The notes under the pieces are model-generated. The model saw nothing but the letters and a program-made list of their open reading frames with translations, was not told the origin of the DNA and searched no databases. From assembly GCF_002776525.5 (NCBI RefSeq), contig NC_045447.1, forward strand, positions 18,929,381-18,993,380: a stretch of DNA of 64,000 nucleotides, given 5' to 3'. This DNA is from Piliocolobus tephrosceles (Eukaryota > Chordata > Mammalia > Primates > Cercopithecidae). How positions within the stretch are numbered: position 1 is the stretch's first letter; each line of letters begins with the position of its first letter. Below are positions 52,601 to 63,758 of the stretch, piece after piece. The position numbers and the translations under genes were made by a program.

Positions 52601-53224
52601 CGATTTCTTTTCCCTTTCCTCCTGGGACATGCCCTTGTTTCATGCTTGTGAACTGACCAGGCCTGTTGCCAATCAGATGGCCAGATCCTCAGGGACGGGG
52701 GAAGTACTGCTGCTGGCCATGTGACCTGGGCACCTGATCCACAGAGTGAGGGTAATCCCGCCTCCTTTCCAGGATTATTGTGAGTGCGGCCAGGACTCCA
52801 GAGAGGCGAGAGAGGTGCCAGAGTCCACAGTATAAGGAGGTGCTCATGGTTAGGGGTGCACCTGTGAGTACAGAGTTGGTGCTTGCCTTGTTGGTGAGCA
52901 CCAAATATATCCACCAATGCAAAGTGGGGATCCCAGAACCCGTCAGTAAGAGGGCATAGCTTTTGGCTGGGGTTATGTGCATGAAAGAAGTGGAAACTCA
53001 CTCAAGATATTTCAAAGAAAAGGAATTTATTTTAAAAACATATGTTCCCCCATTTAAAATGGGGGAACAGGGTCTCATGGGAATCATCAAAGAACCAGGA
53101 CCCAAGAATGGAGCCAGGTTGCAGGGAGCCCGGAGTGGTGGAGGGCCAGTGGAGGATGTGTGGTGGCTCCTGGAAGTCCTGCAGGAGTTCAGGGCTCCCT
53201 TAGTGTGGCTTTCAAGGTCCTATA
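52601..53224. other. Unassigned stretch with a palindrome
   Basis: An old interspersed repeat is possible from about 52985 ('aaaggaatttattttaaaaac', 'aagaaccaggacccaagaatgg') but I cannot name it. Frames of 135 and 151 codons (52594-53001 minus, 52963-53418 plus) have no domain and run into L2. Confidence 0.4.
53043..53069. repeat. 27-bp perfect palindrome
   Basis: Left arm TGTTCCCCCATTT and right arm AAATGGGGGAACA are exact reverse complements separated by one A. It can form a tight hairpin or cruciform. Confidence 0.97.
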
Positions 53225-53695
53225 GAACATGGTCCTCTCCTGTCTGCTTCCCCAGCCTCAAATCTGACCCCTGTTTTTCATCAGATTTTGTCCCTGCTCA
53301 CAGCCACCCTGCAGTCCCTGAGTGCCGAGCTCTTTTGCCTCTGTTTCCTGCATTTGTGCCCCTGCCTGGACACTCTTGTCTCCTCTTTTCACCAGGAAAA
53401 CCCCTGCCCTTTTTTTAAGAGCTGGTTTCATTGCCATTTTATTCAAGAGGCCTCCCTGGCCCCCTAGTACAATTTAAGTAGCCTGTGATTCTCTCTCTCA
53501 AGGCAGTCTTTCTGAACCTACATATTTACTGGCGTAACTATTTGTTCAACATCTGTCATTTCCCACTAGACTGCCAATTATGTGATGACAAGGACTGATC
53601 TGTTTTGCTATTTACTGTACCCCAGTGCCTGGCACAGTGCTTGGCAACGGGAGGCACTCCATAAATATTTATTGAATGAATGAAGGAAGGGCCAT
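53225..53695 (+). mobile_element. L2 LINE 3' end, well preserved
   Basis: Sense L2 over ~470 bp: 'catttgtgcccctgcctggacactcttgtctcctc', 'caagaggcctccctggccccc', 'gcctgtgattctctctctc', 'cactagactgccaattatgtgatgacaagg', and the end 'ccagtgcctggcacagtgcttggc...ataaatatttattgaatgaatgaagg'. Confidence 0.93.
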
Positions 53696-54029
53696 TTCTT
53701 TACTCCAATAACCTGCCATTCATGTGCATCAAGCTGCACTCCATTTATGAGCTGCATTCTGCTACCATTTGCTTTTCTCTGCTTCTAGAGTTTCTGGGTT
53801 ATTTTCTTCCATACTGAAATTTGCTCCTGGCTCCTCACAGCCTCCAAAACCCCCATCCTCACCTTTCAGCTGCAGCTTTTAACACCAACTGGCAGTCTTT
53901 TTATGTTTCTTAGTTCAAATTACCTAGAGGAGAAATGTGACTGGTCCAGTTCATCTTGTCAGATGAGATCATAGGGTTGAGTCCATGATGGACAGCCAGT
54001 CTATGGATCAGTTGCCTTTGGGGCAGGTG
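53696..54029. other. Unassigned stretch
   Basis: L2-like pyrimidine text at 53790-53900 is possible; otherwise nothing recognised. Confidence 0.35.
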
Positions 54030-54252
54030 TCCACATAACCCTGTATGGTCCACATTGTCACTGGCCACATGGGGTTATTAAACACTTGAAACATAGCTAG
54101 TGTCACAGGTAGAAGTGATACCATTTCTACATAGTGGCTTAATAAAATATTATTCAGATTAATTTTCTTTGTCTTTTTACCTTGTTTAATGTGTCTCCTG
54201 GAAAATCTAAGATCACGTATGTGGCTCGTGTTACATTTTCATTAGACAGCGT
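54030..54252 (+). mobile_element. hAT-Charlie MITE, decayed
   Basis: 'ctggccacatggggttattaaacacttgaaacatagctagtg' near the left end and 'gtatgtggctcg...cattagacagcg' at the right are the inverted halves of an 'agccacatgtggct' type MITE. The exact family is not named. Confidence 0.65.
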
Positions 54253-54368
54253 TGAGGCAGTCGTTGCTGGAGAGTTGGGGTAGGGAGCCAGGTTACTTGG
54301 TGTAAAACAGGGGCCACCTGAAGAGCAGGAGATGTGTTTAGGAAAGCTTCCTTTAGAAGGGGACACTG

Positions 54369-54592
54369 ATCGAGACCATCCTGGCTAACACGGTGAAACC
54401 CCGTCTCTACTAAAAATACAAAAACTAGCTGGGCGAGGTGGCGGGCGCCTGTAGTCTCAGCTACTCGGGAGGCTGAGGCAGGAGAATGGCGTAAACCCGG
54501 GAGGCAGAGCTTGCAGTGAGCTGAGATCCGGCCACTGCACTCAAGTCCGGGCGACAGAGCAAGACTCCGCATCAAAAAAAAAAAAAAAAAAA
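54369..54592 (+). mobile_element. Cercopithecoid-type AluY, 5'-truncated, with target duplication
   Basis: The copy starts inside the left arm (ATCGAGACCATCCTGGCTAA) and ends in about 20 A. Perfect 14-bp direct repeats AGAAGGGGACACTG flank it (54355-54368 and 54593-54606), and the target CTTT/AGAAGG suits L1 endonuclease. It shows GCGAGGTGGCGGGCGCC, GGCGTAAACCCGGGAGG and GAGATCCGGCCACTGCAC, which I know from Old World monkey AluY subfamilies. It is the least decayed Alu in the window. The Pol III A-box is missing, so it cannot have driven its own transcription. Minus-strand frames over it (54231-54614) are antisense Alu. Confidence 0.93.
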
Positions 54593-54711
54593 AGAAGGGG
54601 ACACTGGATAACATCTGTTATGTTTTGACTACTGCAATTGTATTAGAGTCCATTGGCATGTATTTATTGTGTATTTTCACAGTAGCATTAATCATGTTAT
54701 CCTATTGTATT

Positions 54712-55250
54712 AGTTATCTATTGCTGTATAACAGTATCAGGATAAATATGGTGTCCTAAAGCAACATACATTTATTAATTCATAGTTTCTGTGGGCCAGG
54801 AGTTCAGGCATGGCTTGTCTGGGTCCTTTGCTGTAGGGGCTCATAAGGCTGAAATCAAGGTGTCGGTTGGGGCTGTCCTTTCATTGTGCTTCTTAACTGA
54901 TTAGTTGTGGGTGGTTGTGAGCTTACTTGATTTTGGCAGGATTTAGTTCCTTGTAGCAGTGGCACAGAGGACAGTTTTTTGCTGGCTGCTGGCTGGTGTC
55001 TTGTCACATGGGCCTCCCAACCTGGCCACTTGTTTTATCAAAGGCAGCAAGGGGGAGAGTCTTCCGGCAAGACTGATGTTACAGTCTTGTGGAACAAATC
55101 GCAGAAATAACATCCCATATCTTTGTCCTATTGGCTAAAAGCAAGTAACAGGCCCTGCCTGCGTGCAAGGGGAGGGAACCACATGAGGGAGTGAAACCAG
55201 GTATCATGGGGGTTCCTGAGCATCGGGCCACCACATTATACAATGCTTAC
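54712..55250 (-). mobile_element. MaLR-type LTR
   Basis: Plus-strand text 'tgtattagttatctattgctgtataacag', 'gtttctgtgggccaggagttcaggcatggcttgtctggg', 'ctgaaatcaaggtgtcggttggggctg', 'gcaagtaacaggccctgcctgcgtgcaaggggaggg', ending 'catcgggccaccaca', is an inverted MaLR-class LTR. The subfamily is not assigned. Confidence 0.78.
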
Positions 55251-55353
55251 TTTGGAGCTGGGACTATAGACATAGGCCACCATATGTTCCAGATATAGCC
55301 ATTATATTAGGAATCATTGGCTCCAGTTACCCCACAAGGAAACTGAGGCCCAG

Positions 55354-55720
55354 TGTCTTAGTCCATTCGAGTGGCTATAACAAAATACCATTGACTGGGT
55401 CATTTATAAACAACAGTCTTTTATTTCTCATAGCTCTGGAGGCTGTGAAGCCAATATCAAGGCATTGATAGATTCCGTGTCTAGTGAGGGCCCATTTTTT
55501 TGGCTCATAGATGGCTCCTTCCAGCTGTGATTTCACACAGTGAAAGGGGTGAATGAGCTCCCTTGGGTGTATCTTATAAGGGCACTAATCCCATTCATGA
55601 GGGATCTCCCTTCCTGATCTAATCACCTCCCGCAAAGCCCCACCTAATACCATCACCTTGGGGGTTAGGACTTCAACGTATGAATTTGTGTGGGAGGGCA
55701 CAAACATTCAGACCATAGCA
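55354..55720 (-). mobile_element. MLT1 solo LTR with target duplication
   Basis: Plus-strand text from 'tgtcttagtccattcgagtggctataac' to 'cacaaacattcagaccatagca' is a complete inverted MLT1 (MLT1A/B-like) LTR, TG...CA in its own orientation. CCCAG flanks it on both sides (55349-55353 and 55721-55725). About 10-15% diverged by eye from the family pattern. Confidence 0.95.
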
Positions 55721-56241
55721 CCCAGAGGAGGGAATGGGGCTGCAAAGATACCACAGGGGGTGTCAGCAGTGGGGTCAGAATGTGAAACTCCCCACTCTAT
55801 ATCCCACCAGCTCTAACAGCAAGCGGTGCAATTGAGGCAATGAACTTTGTTCTTTGCACAGAAAAGGTCATAAAATTCTGTAGATTAGGAGAAAAGACTG
55901 ATGGCAGATTACCCCTCCTTAGGGGTGCAATGGCTTTGAATGGGCCTCTCTCATTGGTCAAGCATCTTGTGTCCTGGTCACTGCAAGAAGACAGGCAGAA
56001 AATGCCCTGCTGTTTGTGGCCACTAATGGCCCTGGGGCTTCCCAGCAAGTTGGAGGCTGACTTGCAGAGGCCCAGCAGGATCTCTAGTTAGCCACAATTG
56101 GTTTTTCTTCCAATTTCTCAGCTGACCAGCTGGAGACATGGCTTCTTTCTTGCTTCTGGAACACTGTGAGGCAATATTCAACCACATGCAGAAGCTTGTC
56201 ATTTGGGAGTGTGTGTACACACAGCTCTAAAAGGTGCAGAA
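55721..56241. other. Unassigned stretch
   Basis: Traces of MIR text at 55740-55810; otherwise unassigned up to the start of the L1. Overlapping 65-88 codon frames on both strands. Confidence 0.4.
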
Positions 56242-57274
56242 GGGGCGGAGCAAGATGGCCGAATAGGAACAGCTCCAGTCTCCAACTCCCAGTGCGAGTG
56301 ACACAGAAGACAGGTGATTTCTGCATTTTCAACTGAGGTACTGGGGTCATCTCACTAGGGAGTGCTGGACAATCGGTGCTGGTCAGCTGCTGCAGCCCAA
56401 CCAGCGAGAGCTAAAGCAGGGCGAGGCATCACCTCACCTGGGAAGCGCAAGGGGGAAGGGACTCCCTTTTCCTAGCCAGGGGAACTGAGACACACAACAC
56501 CTGGAAAATTGGGTAACTCCCACCCCAATACTGTGCTTTAAGCAAACGGGCACACCAGGAGATTATAACCCACACCTGGCCGGGAGGGTCCCATGCCCAC
56601 CGAGCCTCCCTCATTGCTAGCACAGCAGTCAGCGATCTAACTGCAAGGCAGCAGCGAGGCTGGGGGAGGGGTGCCTGCCATTGCTGAGGCTTAAGTAGGT
56701 AAACAAAGCCACTGGGAAGCTGGAACTGGGTGGAGCTCACAGCAGCCCAAGGAAACCTGCCTGTCTCTGTAGACTTCACCTCTGGGGACAGGGCACAGCT
56801 AAACAACAACAACAACAAAAGCAGCAGAAACCTCTGCAGACGCAAACGACTCTGTCTGACAGCTTTGAAGGGAGCAGTGGATCTCCCACCACGGAGGTTG
56901 AGATCTGAGAACGGACAGACTGCCTGCTCAAGTGGGTCCCTGACCCCTGAGTAGCCTAACTGGGAGACATCCCCCACTAGGGGCAGTCTGACACCCCACA
57001 CCTCACAGGGTGGAGTACACCCCTGAGAGGAAGCTTCCAAAGTAAGAATCAGACAGGTACACTCACTGTTCAGCAATATTCTATCTTCTGCAACCTCTGC
57101 TGCTGATACCCAGGAAAACAGGGTCTGGAGTGGACCTCAAGCAATCTCCAACAGACCTACAGCTGAAGGTCCTGACTGTTAGAAGGAAAACCATCAAACA
57201 GGAAGGACACCTACACCAAAACCCCATCAGTACATCACCATCATCAAAGACCAGAAGCAGATAAAACCACAAAG
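56242..57274 (+). promoter_or_regulatory. L1 5' UTR with internal promoter and YY1 site
   Basis: About 1.03 kb from the L1 start to the ORF1 start position. CAAGATGGC at 56251-56259 is the YY1 site known to set the L1 transcription start. Downstream the UTR contains an AAC-repeat (about 56800-56817) followed by AGCAGCAG. The CpG content is reduced relative to active L1s, for example CAACTCCCAGTGCGAG where a younger L1 has more CG. An antisense 215-codon frame covers 56429-57076. Confidence 0.88.
56429..57076 (-). other. Antisense open reading frame in the L1 5' UTR (215 codons)
   Basis: The longest open frame in the window that is not L1 ORF1/ORF2. It starts at ATG 57076 and ends at 56429 on the minus strand. 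A run of nine or ten Leu, then Phe, comes from the AAC-repeat. It covers the interval where human L1 carries the antisense ORF0 of about 70 codons, but I cannot establish that it is the same frame. No domain is recognisable. GC-rich UTR composition could keep it open by chance. Not called a gene. Confidence 0.35.
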
Positions 57275-58290
57275 ACAAGGAAGAAGCAGGGCAGAAAAGC
57301 TGGAAATTCAAAAAATAAGAGCACATCTCCCCCTGCAAAGGAGCGCAGCTCATCGCCAGCAACGGATCAAAGCTGGTCAGAGAATGACTTTGACGAGATG
57401 AGAGAAGAAGGCTTCAGTCCATCAAACTTCTCAGAGCTAAAGGAGGAATTACATACCCAGCGCAAAGAAACTAAAAATCTTGAAAAAAGAGTGGAAGAAT
57501 TGATAGCTAGAATAATTAATGCAGAGAAGGTCATAAACGAAATGACAGAGATGAAAACCATGACACGAGAAATATGTGACAAAAGCACAAGCTTCAGTAA
57601 CTGACTCGATCAACTGGAAAAAAGAGTATCAGCAATTGAGAATCAAATGAATGAAATGAAGCAAAAAGAGAAACCAAAAGAAAAAAGAAGAAAAAGAAAG
57701 GAACAAAGCCAGCAAGAAGTATGGGATTATGTAAAAAGACCAAATCTACGTCTGATTGGGGTGCCTGAAAGTGAGGGGGAAAATGGAACCAAGTTGGAAA
57801 ACACTCTTCAGGATATCATCCAGGAGAACTTCCCAACCTAGTAGGGCAGGCCAACATTCAAATTCAGGAAATACAGAGAACACCACAAAGATACTCCTTG
57901 AGAAGAGCAACTCCAAGACACATAATTGCCAGATTCACCAAAGTTGAAATGAAGGAAAAAATCCTAAGGGCAGCCAGAGAGAAAGGTTGGGTTACCCACA
58001 AAGGGAAACCCATCAGACTAACAGCAGATCTTTCGGCAGAAACTCTACAAGCCAGAAGAGAGTGGGGGCCAATATTCAACATTCTTAAAGAAAAGAATTT
58101 TAAACCCAGAATTTCATATGCAGCCAAACTAAGTTTCGTAAGTGAAGGAAAAATAAAATCCTTTACAGAAAAGCAAATGCTTAGAGATTTTGACACCACC
58201 AGGCCAGCCTTACAAGACACCCTGAAGGAAGCCCTAAACATGGAAAGGAACAACCGGTACCAGCCATTGCAAAAACATGCCAAAATGTAA
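57275..58290 (+). pseudogene. L1 ORF1 (RNA-binding protein), disabled
   Basis: L1 ORF1p is a trimeric coiled-coil nucleic-acid chaperone that coats L1 RNA. The frame here should be about 338 residues, the normal size. The N-terminal basic segment, coiled coil, RRM-like region ('NLRLIGVPE') and C-terminal domain ending RYQPLQKHAKM are all recognisable. Lesions: the expected start codon position 57275-57277 reads ACA; TGA at 57602-57604 stands where a CGA-type Arg codon would fit (CpG decay); one C is missing from a C-run at 57832-57834, shifting frame 2 to frame 1, after which TAG appears in the old frame at 57839. The frame ends TAA at 58288-58290. The product, if any, would be short fragments. 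Confidence 0.93.
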
Positions 58291-58353
58291 AGACCATCGA
58301 GGCTAGGAAGAAACTGCATCAACTAACGAGCAAAATAACCAGCTAATATCATA

Positions 58354-61300
58354 ATGGCAGGATCAAGTTCACACATAACAATATTAACCTTAAATGTAAA
58401 TGAACTAAATGCTCCAATTAAAAGACACAGACTGGCAAACTGGATAAAGAGTCAAGACCCATCAGTCTGCTGTCTTCAGGAGACCCATCTCACATGCAGA
58501 GACATACATAGGCTCAAAATAAAGGGATGGAGGAAGATCTACCAAGCAAATGGAGAATAAAAAAAAGCAGGGGTTGCAATCCTAGTCTCTGATAAAACAG
58601 ACTTTAAACCATCAAAGATCAAAAGAGACAAAGAAGGCCATTACATAATGGTAAGGGGATCAATTCAACAGGAAGAGCTAACTATCCTAAATATATATGC
58701 ACCCAATACAGGAGCACCCAGATTCATAAAGCAAGTCCTTAGAGACTTACAAAGAGACTTAGACTCCCATACAATAATAATGGGAGACATCAACACTCCA
58801 CTGTCAACATTAGACAGATCAACGAGACAGAAAGTTAACAAGGATATCCAGGAATTGAACTCCTCTCTGCACCAAGCGGACCTAATAGACATCTATAGAA
58901 CTCTCCACCCCAAATCAACAGAATATACATTCTTCTCAGCACCACATCACACTTATTCCAAAATTGACCACATAATTGGAAGTAAAGCACTCCTCAGCAA
59001 ATGTAAAAGAACAGAAATTATAACAAACTGTCTCTCAGACCACAGTGCAATCAAACTAGAACTCAGGACTAAGAAACTCAATCAAAACCGCTCAACTACA
59101 TGGAAACTGAACAACCTGCTCCTGAATGACTACTGGGTACATAACGAAATGAAGGCAGAAATAAAGATGTTCTTTGAGACCAATGAGAACAAAGATACAA
59201 CATACTAGAATCTCTGGGACACATTTAAAGCAGTGTGTAGAGGGAAATGTAAAACACTAAATGCCCACAAGAGAAAGCTGGAAAGATCTAAAATTGACAC
59301 TCTAACTTCACAATTAAAAGAACTGGAGAGGCAAGAGCAAACACATTCAAAAGCTAGCAGAAGGCAAGAAATAACTAAGATGAGAGCAGAACTGAAGGAG
59401 ATAGAGACACAAAAAACCCTCCAAAAAATCAATGAATCCAGGAGTTGGTTTTTTGAAAAGATCAACAAAATTGACAGATCGCTAGCAAAACTAATAAAGA
59501 AGAAAAGAGAGAAGAATCAAATAGACGCAATAAAAAATGATAAAGGGGATATCACCACCGACCCCACAGAAATACAAAATACCATCAGAGAATACTATAA
59601 ACACCTCTACACAAATAAACTAGAAAATCTAGAAGAAATGAATAATTTCCTGGACACTTACACTCTTCCAAGACAAAACTAGGAAGAAGTTGAATCCCTG
59701 AATAGACCAATAGCAGGCTCTGAAATTGAGGCAATAATTAATAGCCTACCAACCAAAAAAAGTCCAGGACCAGATGGATTCACAGCTGAATTCTACCAGA
59801 GGTACAAGGAGGAGTTGGTACCATTCCTTCTGAAACTATTCCAATCAATAGAAAAAGAGGGAATCCTCCCTAACTCATTTTATGAGGCCAACATCATCCT
59901 GATACCAAAGCCTGACAGAGACACAACAAAAAAAGAGAATTTTAGACCAATATCCCTGATGAACATCGATGCAAAAATCCTCAATAAAATACTGGCAAAC
60001 TGGATTCAGCAGCACATCAAAAAGCTTATCCACCATGATCAAGTGGGCTTCATCCCTGGGATGCAAGGCTGGTTCAACATTTGCAAATCAATAAACGTAA
60101 TGCAGCATATAAACAGAACCAAAGACAAGAACCACATGATTATCTCAACAGATGCAGAAAAGGCTTTTGACAAAATTCAACAGCCCTTCATGCTAAAAAC
60201 GCTCAATAAATTCGGTATTGATGGAACGTACCTCAAAATAATAAGAGCTATTTATGACAAACCCACAGCCAATATCATACTGAATGGACAAAAACTGGAA
60301 AAATTCCCTTTGAAAACTGGCACAAGACAGGGATGCCCTCTCTTACCACTCCTATTCAACATAGTGTTGGAAGTTCTGGCTAGGGCAATCAGGAAGAGAA
60401 AGAAATAAAGGGTATTCAGTTAGGAAAAGAAGAAGGCAAACTGTCCCTGTTTGCAGATGACATGATTGTATATTTAGAAAACCCCATTGTCTCAGCCCAA
60501 AATCTCCTGAAGCTGATAAGCAACTTCAGCAAAGTCTCAGGATACAAAATTAATGTGCAAAATTCACAAGCATTCTTATACACCAGTAACCGACAGAGAG
60601 ACAAATCATGAATGAACTTCCATTCACAATTGCTTCAAAGAGAATAAAATACCTAGGAATCCAACTTACAAGGGATGTAAAGGACCTCTTCAAGGAGAAC
60701 TACAAACCACTGCTCAGTGAAATAAAAGAGGACACTAACAAATGGAAGAACATACCATGCTCATGGATAGGAAGAATCAATATCGTGAAAATGGCCATAC
60801 TGCCCAAGGTTATTTATAGATTCAATGCCATCCCCATCAAGCTACCAATGAGTTTCTTCACAGAATTGGAAAAAACTGCTTTAAAGTTCATATGGAACCA
60901 AAAAAGCGCCCACATTGCCAAGACAATCCTAAGTCAAAAGAACAAAGCTGGAGGCATCACGCTACCTGACTTCAAACTATACTACAAGGCTACAGTAACC
61001 AAAACAGTATGGTACTGGTACCAAAACAGAGATATAGACCAATGGAACAGAACAGAGTCCTCTGAAATAATACCACACATTTACAGCCATCTGATCTTCG
61101 ACAAACCTGAGAGAAACAAGAAATGGGGAAAGGATTCCCTATTTAATAAATGGTGCTGGGAAAATTGGCTAGCCATAAGTAGAAAGCTGAAACTGGATCC
61201 TTTCCTTACTCCTTATACGAAAATTAATTCAAGATGGATTAGAGACTTAAATGATAGACCTAATACCATAAAAACCCTAGAAGAAAACCTAGGTAGTACC

Positions 61301-61974
61301 ATTCAGGACATAGGCATGGGCAAGGACTTCATGTCTAAAACACCAAAAGCAATGGCAGCAAAAGCCAAAATTGACAAATGGGATCTCATTAAACTAAAGA
61401 GCTTCTGCACAGCAAAAGAAACTACCATCAGAGTGAACAGACAATCTACAGAATGGGAGAACATTTTTGCAATCTACTCATCTGACAAAGGGCTAATATC
61501 CAGAATCTACAAAGAACTCAAACAAATATACAAGAAAAAAACAAACAACCCCATCAAAAAGTGGGCAAAGGATATGAACAGACATTTCTCAAAAGAAGAC
61601 ATTCATACAGCCAACAGACACATGAAAAAATGCTCATCATCACTCTCCATCAGAGAAATGCAAATCAAAACCACAATGAGATACCATCTCACACCAGTTA
61701 GAAAGGCAATCATTCAAAAGTCAGGAAACAACAGGTGCTGGAGAGGATGTGGAGAAATAGGAACACTTTTACACTGTTGGTGGGATTGTAAACTAGTTCA
61801 ACCATTATGGAAAACAGTATGGCAATTCCTCAAGGTTCTAGAACTAGATGTACCATATGACCCAGCCATCCCACTACTGGGTATATACCCAAAGGATTAT
61901 AAATCATGCTGCTATAAAGACACATGCACATGTATGTTTATTGCGGCACTATTCACAATAGCAAAGACTTGGAA
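58354..61974 (+). pseudogene. L1 ORF2 (endonuclease-reverse transcriptase), disabled, left of the gap
   Basis: ORF2p nicks target DNA and reverse-transcribes L1 RNA. It starts at ATG 58354, 63 bp after the ORF1 stop, the usual spacing. Endonuclease landmarks are present: LTLNV (Asn14), QETH (Glu43), GDINTPL (Asp145, with Ile for the usual Phe), KIDHI, SDHSAI (His230). Reverse-transcriptase landmarks follow, with FADD at 60450-60461. The Cys-rich C-terminus (CWRGC...HCWWDC) is intact. Lesions in order: TAA 58558-58560, TAG 59206-59208, TAG 59680-59682 (each a CAA/CAG-type Gln codon turned stop), a 1-base loss near 60391-60397 (frame 1 to 0), and a 4-base loss near 60590 (frame 0 to 2). From 60608 to the gap the frame is open. 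Confidence 0.94.
60591..61974 (+). repeat. Left copy of a near-identical segment flanking the gap
   Basis: Aligns base for base with 62375-63758 (offset 1784). By eye I find four substitutions after 60608 (C60907/A62691, C61621/T63405, A61704/T63488, T61836/A63620) and three in the first 20 bases. There is no indel between the copies. Confidence 0.93.
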
Positions 61975-62374
61975 NNNNNNNNNNNNNNNNNNNNNNNNNN
62001 NNNNNNNNNNNNNNNNNNNNNNNNNNNNNNNNNNNNNNNNNNNNNNNNNNNNNNNNNNNNNNNNNNNNNNNNNNNNNNNNNNNNNNNNNNNNNNNNNNNN
62101 NNNNNNNNNNNNNNNNNNNNNNNNNNNNNNNNNNNNNNNNNNNNNNNNNNNNNNNNNNNNNNNNNNNNNNNNNNNNNNNNNNNNNNNNNNNNNNNNNNNN
62201 NNNNNNNNNNNNNNNNNNNNNNNNNNNNNNNNNNNNNNNNNNNNNNNNNNNNNNNNNNNNNNNNNNNNNNNNNNNNNNNNNNNNNNNNNNNNNNNNNNNN
62301 NNNNNNNNNNNNNNNNNNNNNNNNNNNNNNNNNNNNNNNNNNNNNNNNNNNNNNNNNNNNNNNNNNNNNNNNNN
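61975..62374. other. Assembly gap, 400 N
   Basis: Exactly 400 undetermined bases inside L1 ORF2. The identical flanking segments suggest the true gap size may be negative (overlap). Open frames drawn through the N run are not meaningful. Confidence 0.99.
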
Positions 62375-63758
62375 AAACAGAGAGCCAAATCATGAATGAA
62401 CTTCCATTCACAATTGCTTCAAAGAGAATAAAATACCTAGGAATCCAACTTACAAGGGATGTAAAGGACCTCTTCAAGGAGAACTACAAACCACTGCTCA
62501 GTGAAATAAAAGAGGACACTAACAAATGGAAGAACATACCATGCTCATGGATAGGAAGAATCAATATCGTGAAAATGGCCATACTGCCCAAGGTTATTTA
62601 TAGATTCAATGCCATCCCCATCAAGCTACCAATGAGTTTCTTCACAGAATTGGAAAAAACTGCTTTAAAGTTCATATGGAACCAAAAAAGAGCCCACATT
62701 GCCAAGACAATCCTAAGTCAAAAGAACAAAGCTGGAGGCATCACGCTACCTGACTTCAAACTATACTACAAGGCTACAGTAACCAAAACAGTATGGTACT
62801 GGTACCAAAACAGAGATATAGACCAATGGAACAGAACAGAGTCCTCTGAAATAATACCACACATTTACAGCCATCTGATCTTCGACAAACCTGAGAGAAA
62901 CAAGAAATGGGGAAAGGATTCCCTATTTAATAAATGGTGCTGGGAAAATTGGCTAGCCATAAGTAGAAAGCTGAAACTGGATCCTTTCCTTACTCCTTAT
63001 ACGAAAATTAATTCAAGATGGATTAGAGACTTAAATGATAGACCTAATACCATAAAAACCCTAGAAGAAAACCTAGGTAGTACCATTCAGGACATAGGCA
63101 TGGGCAAGGACTTCATGTCTAAAACACCAAAAGCAATGGCAGCAAAAGCCAAAATTGACAAATGGGATCTCATTAAACTAAAGAGCTTCTGCACAGCAAA
63201 AGAAACTACCATCAGAGTGAACAGACAATCTACAGAATGGGAGAACATTTTTGCAATCTACTCATCTGACAAAGGGCTAATATCCAGAATCTACAAAGAA
63301 CTCAAACAAATATACAAGAAAAAAACAAACAACCCCATCAAAAAGTGGGCAAAGGATATGAACAGACATTTCTCAAAAGAAGACATTCATACAGCCAACA
63401 GACATATGAAAAAATGCTCATCATCACTCTCCATCAGAGAAATGCAAATCAAAACCACAATGAGATACCATCTCACACCAGTTAGAATGGCAATCATTCA
63501 AAAGTCAGGAAACAACAGGTGCTGGAGAGGATGTGGAGAAATAGGAACACTTTTACACTGTTGGTGGGATTGTAAACTAGTTCAACCATTATGGAAAACA
63601 GTATGGCAATTCCTCAAGGATCTAGAACTAGATGTACCATATGACCCAGCCATCCCACTACTGGGTATATACCCAAAGGATTATAAATCATGCTGCTATA
63701 AAGACACATGCACATGTATGTTTATTGCGGCACTATTCACAATAGCAAAGACTTGGAA
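62375..63758 (+). repeat. Right copy of the near-identical segment flanking the gap
   Basis: Counterpart of 60591-61974. It starts at the first base after the N run and its homology stops only because the left copy reaches the gap. Confidence 0.93.

Noticed and set aside
52594..53418. 135- and 151-codon frames on opposite strands
   Set aside because: They overlap each other and old repeat sequence, and neither has a domain or splice-site support I can defend.
54231..54614. 127-codon minus-strand frame with a poly-Phe start
   Set aside because: It is antisense Alu, a familiar source of false open frames.
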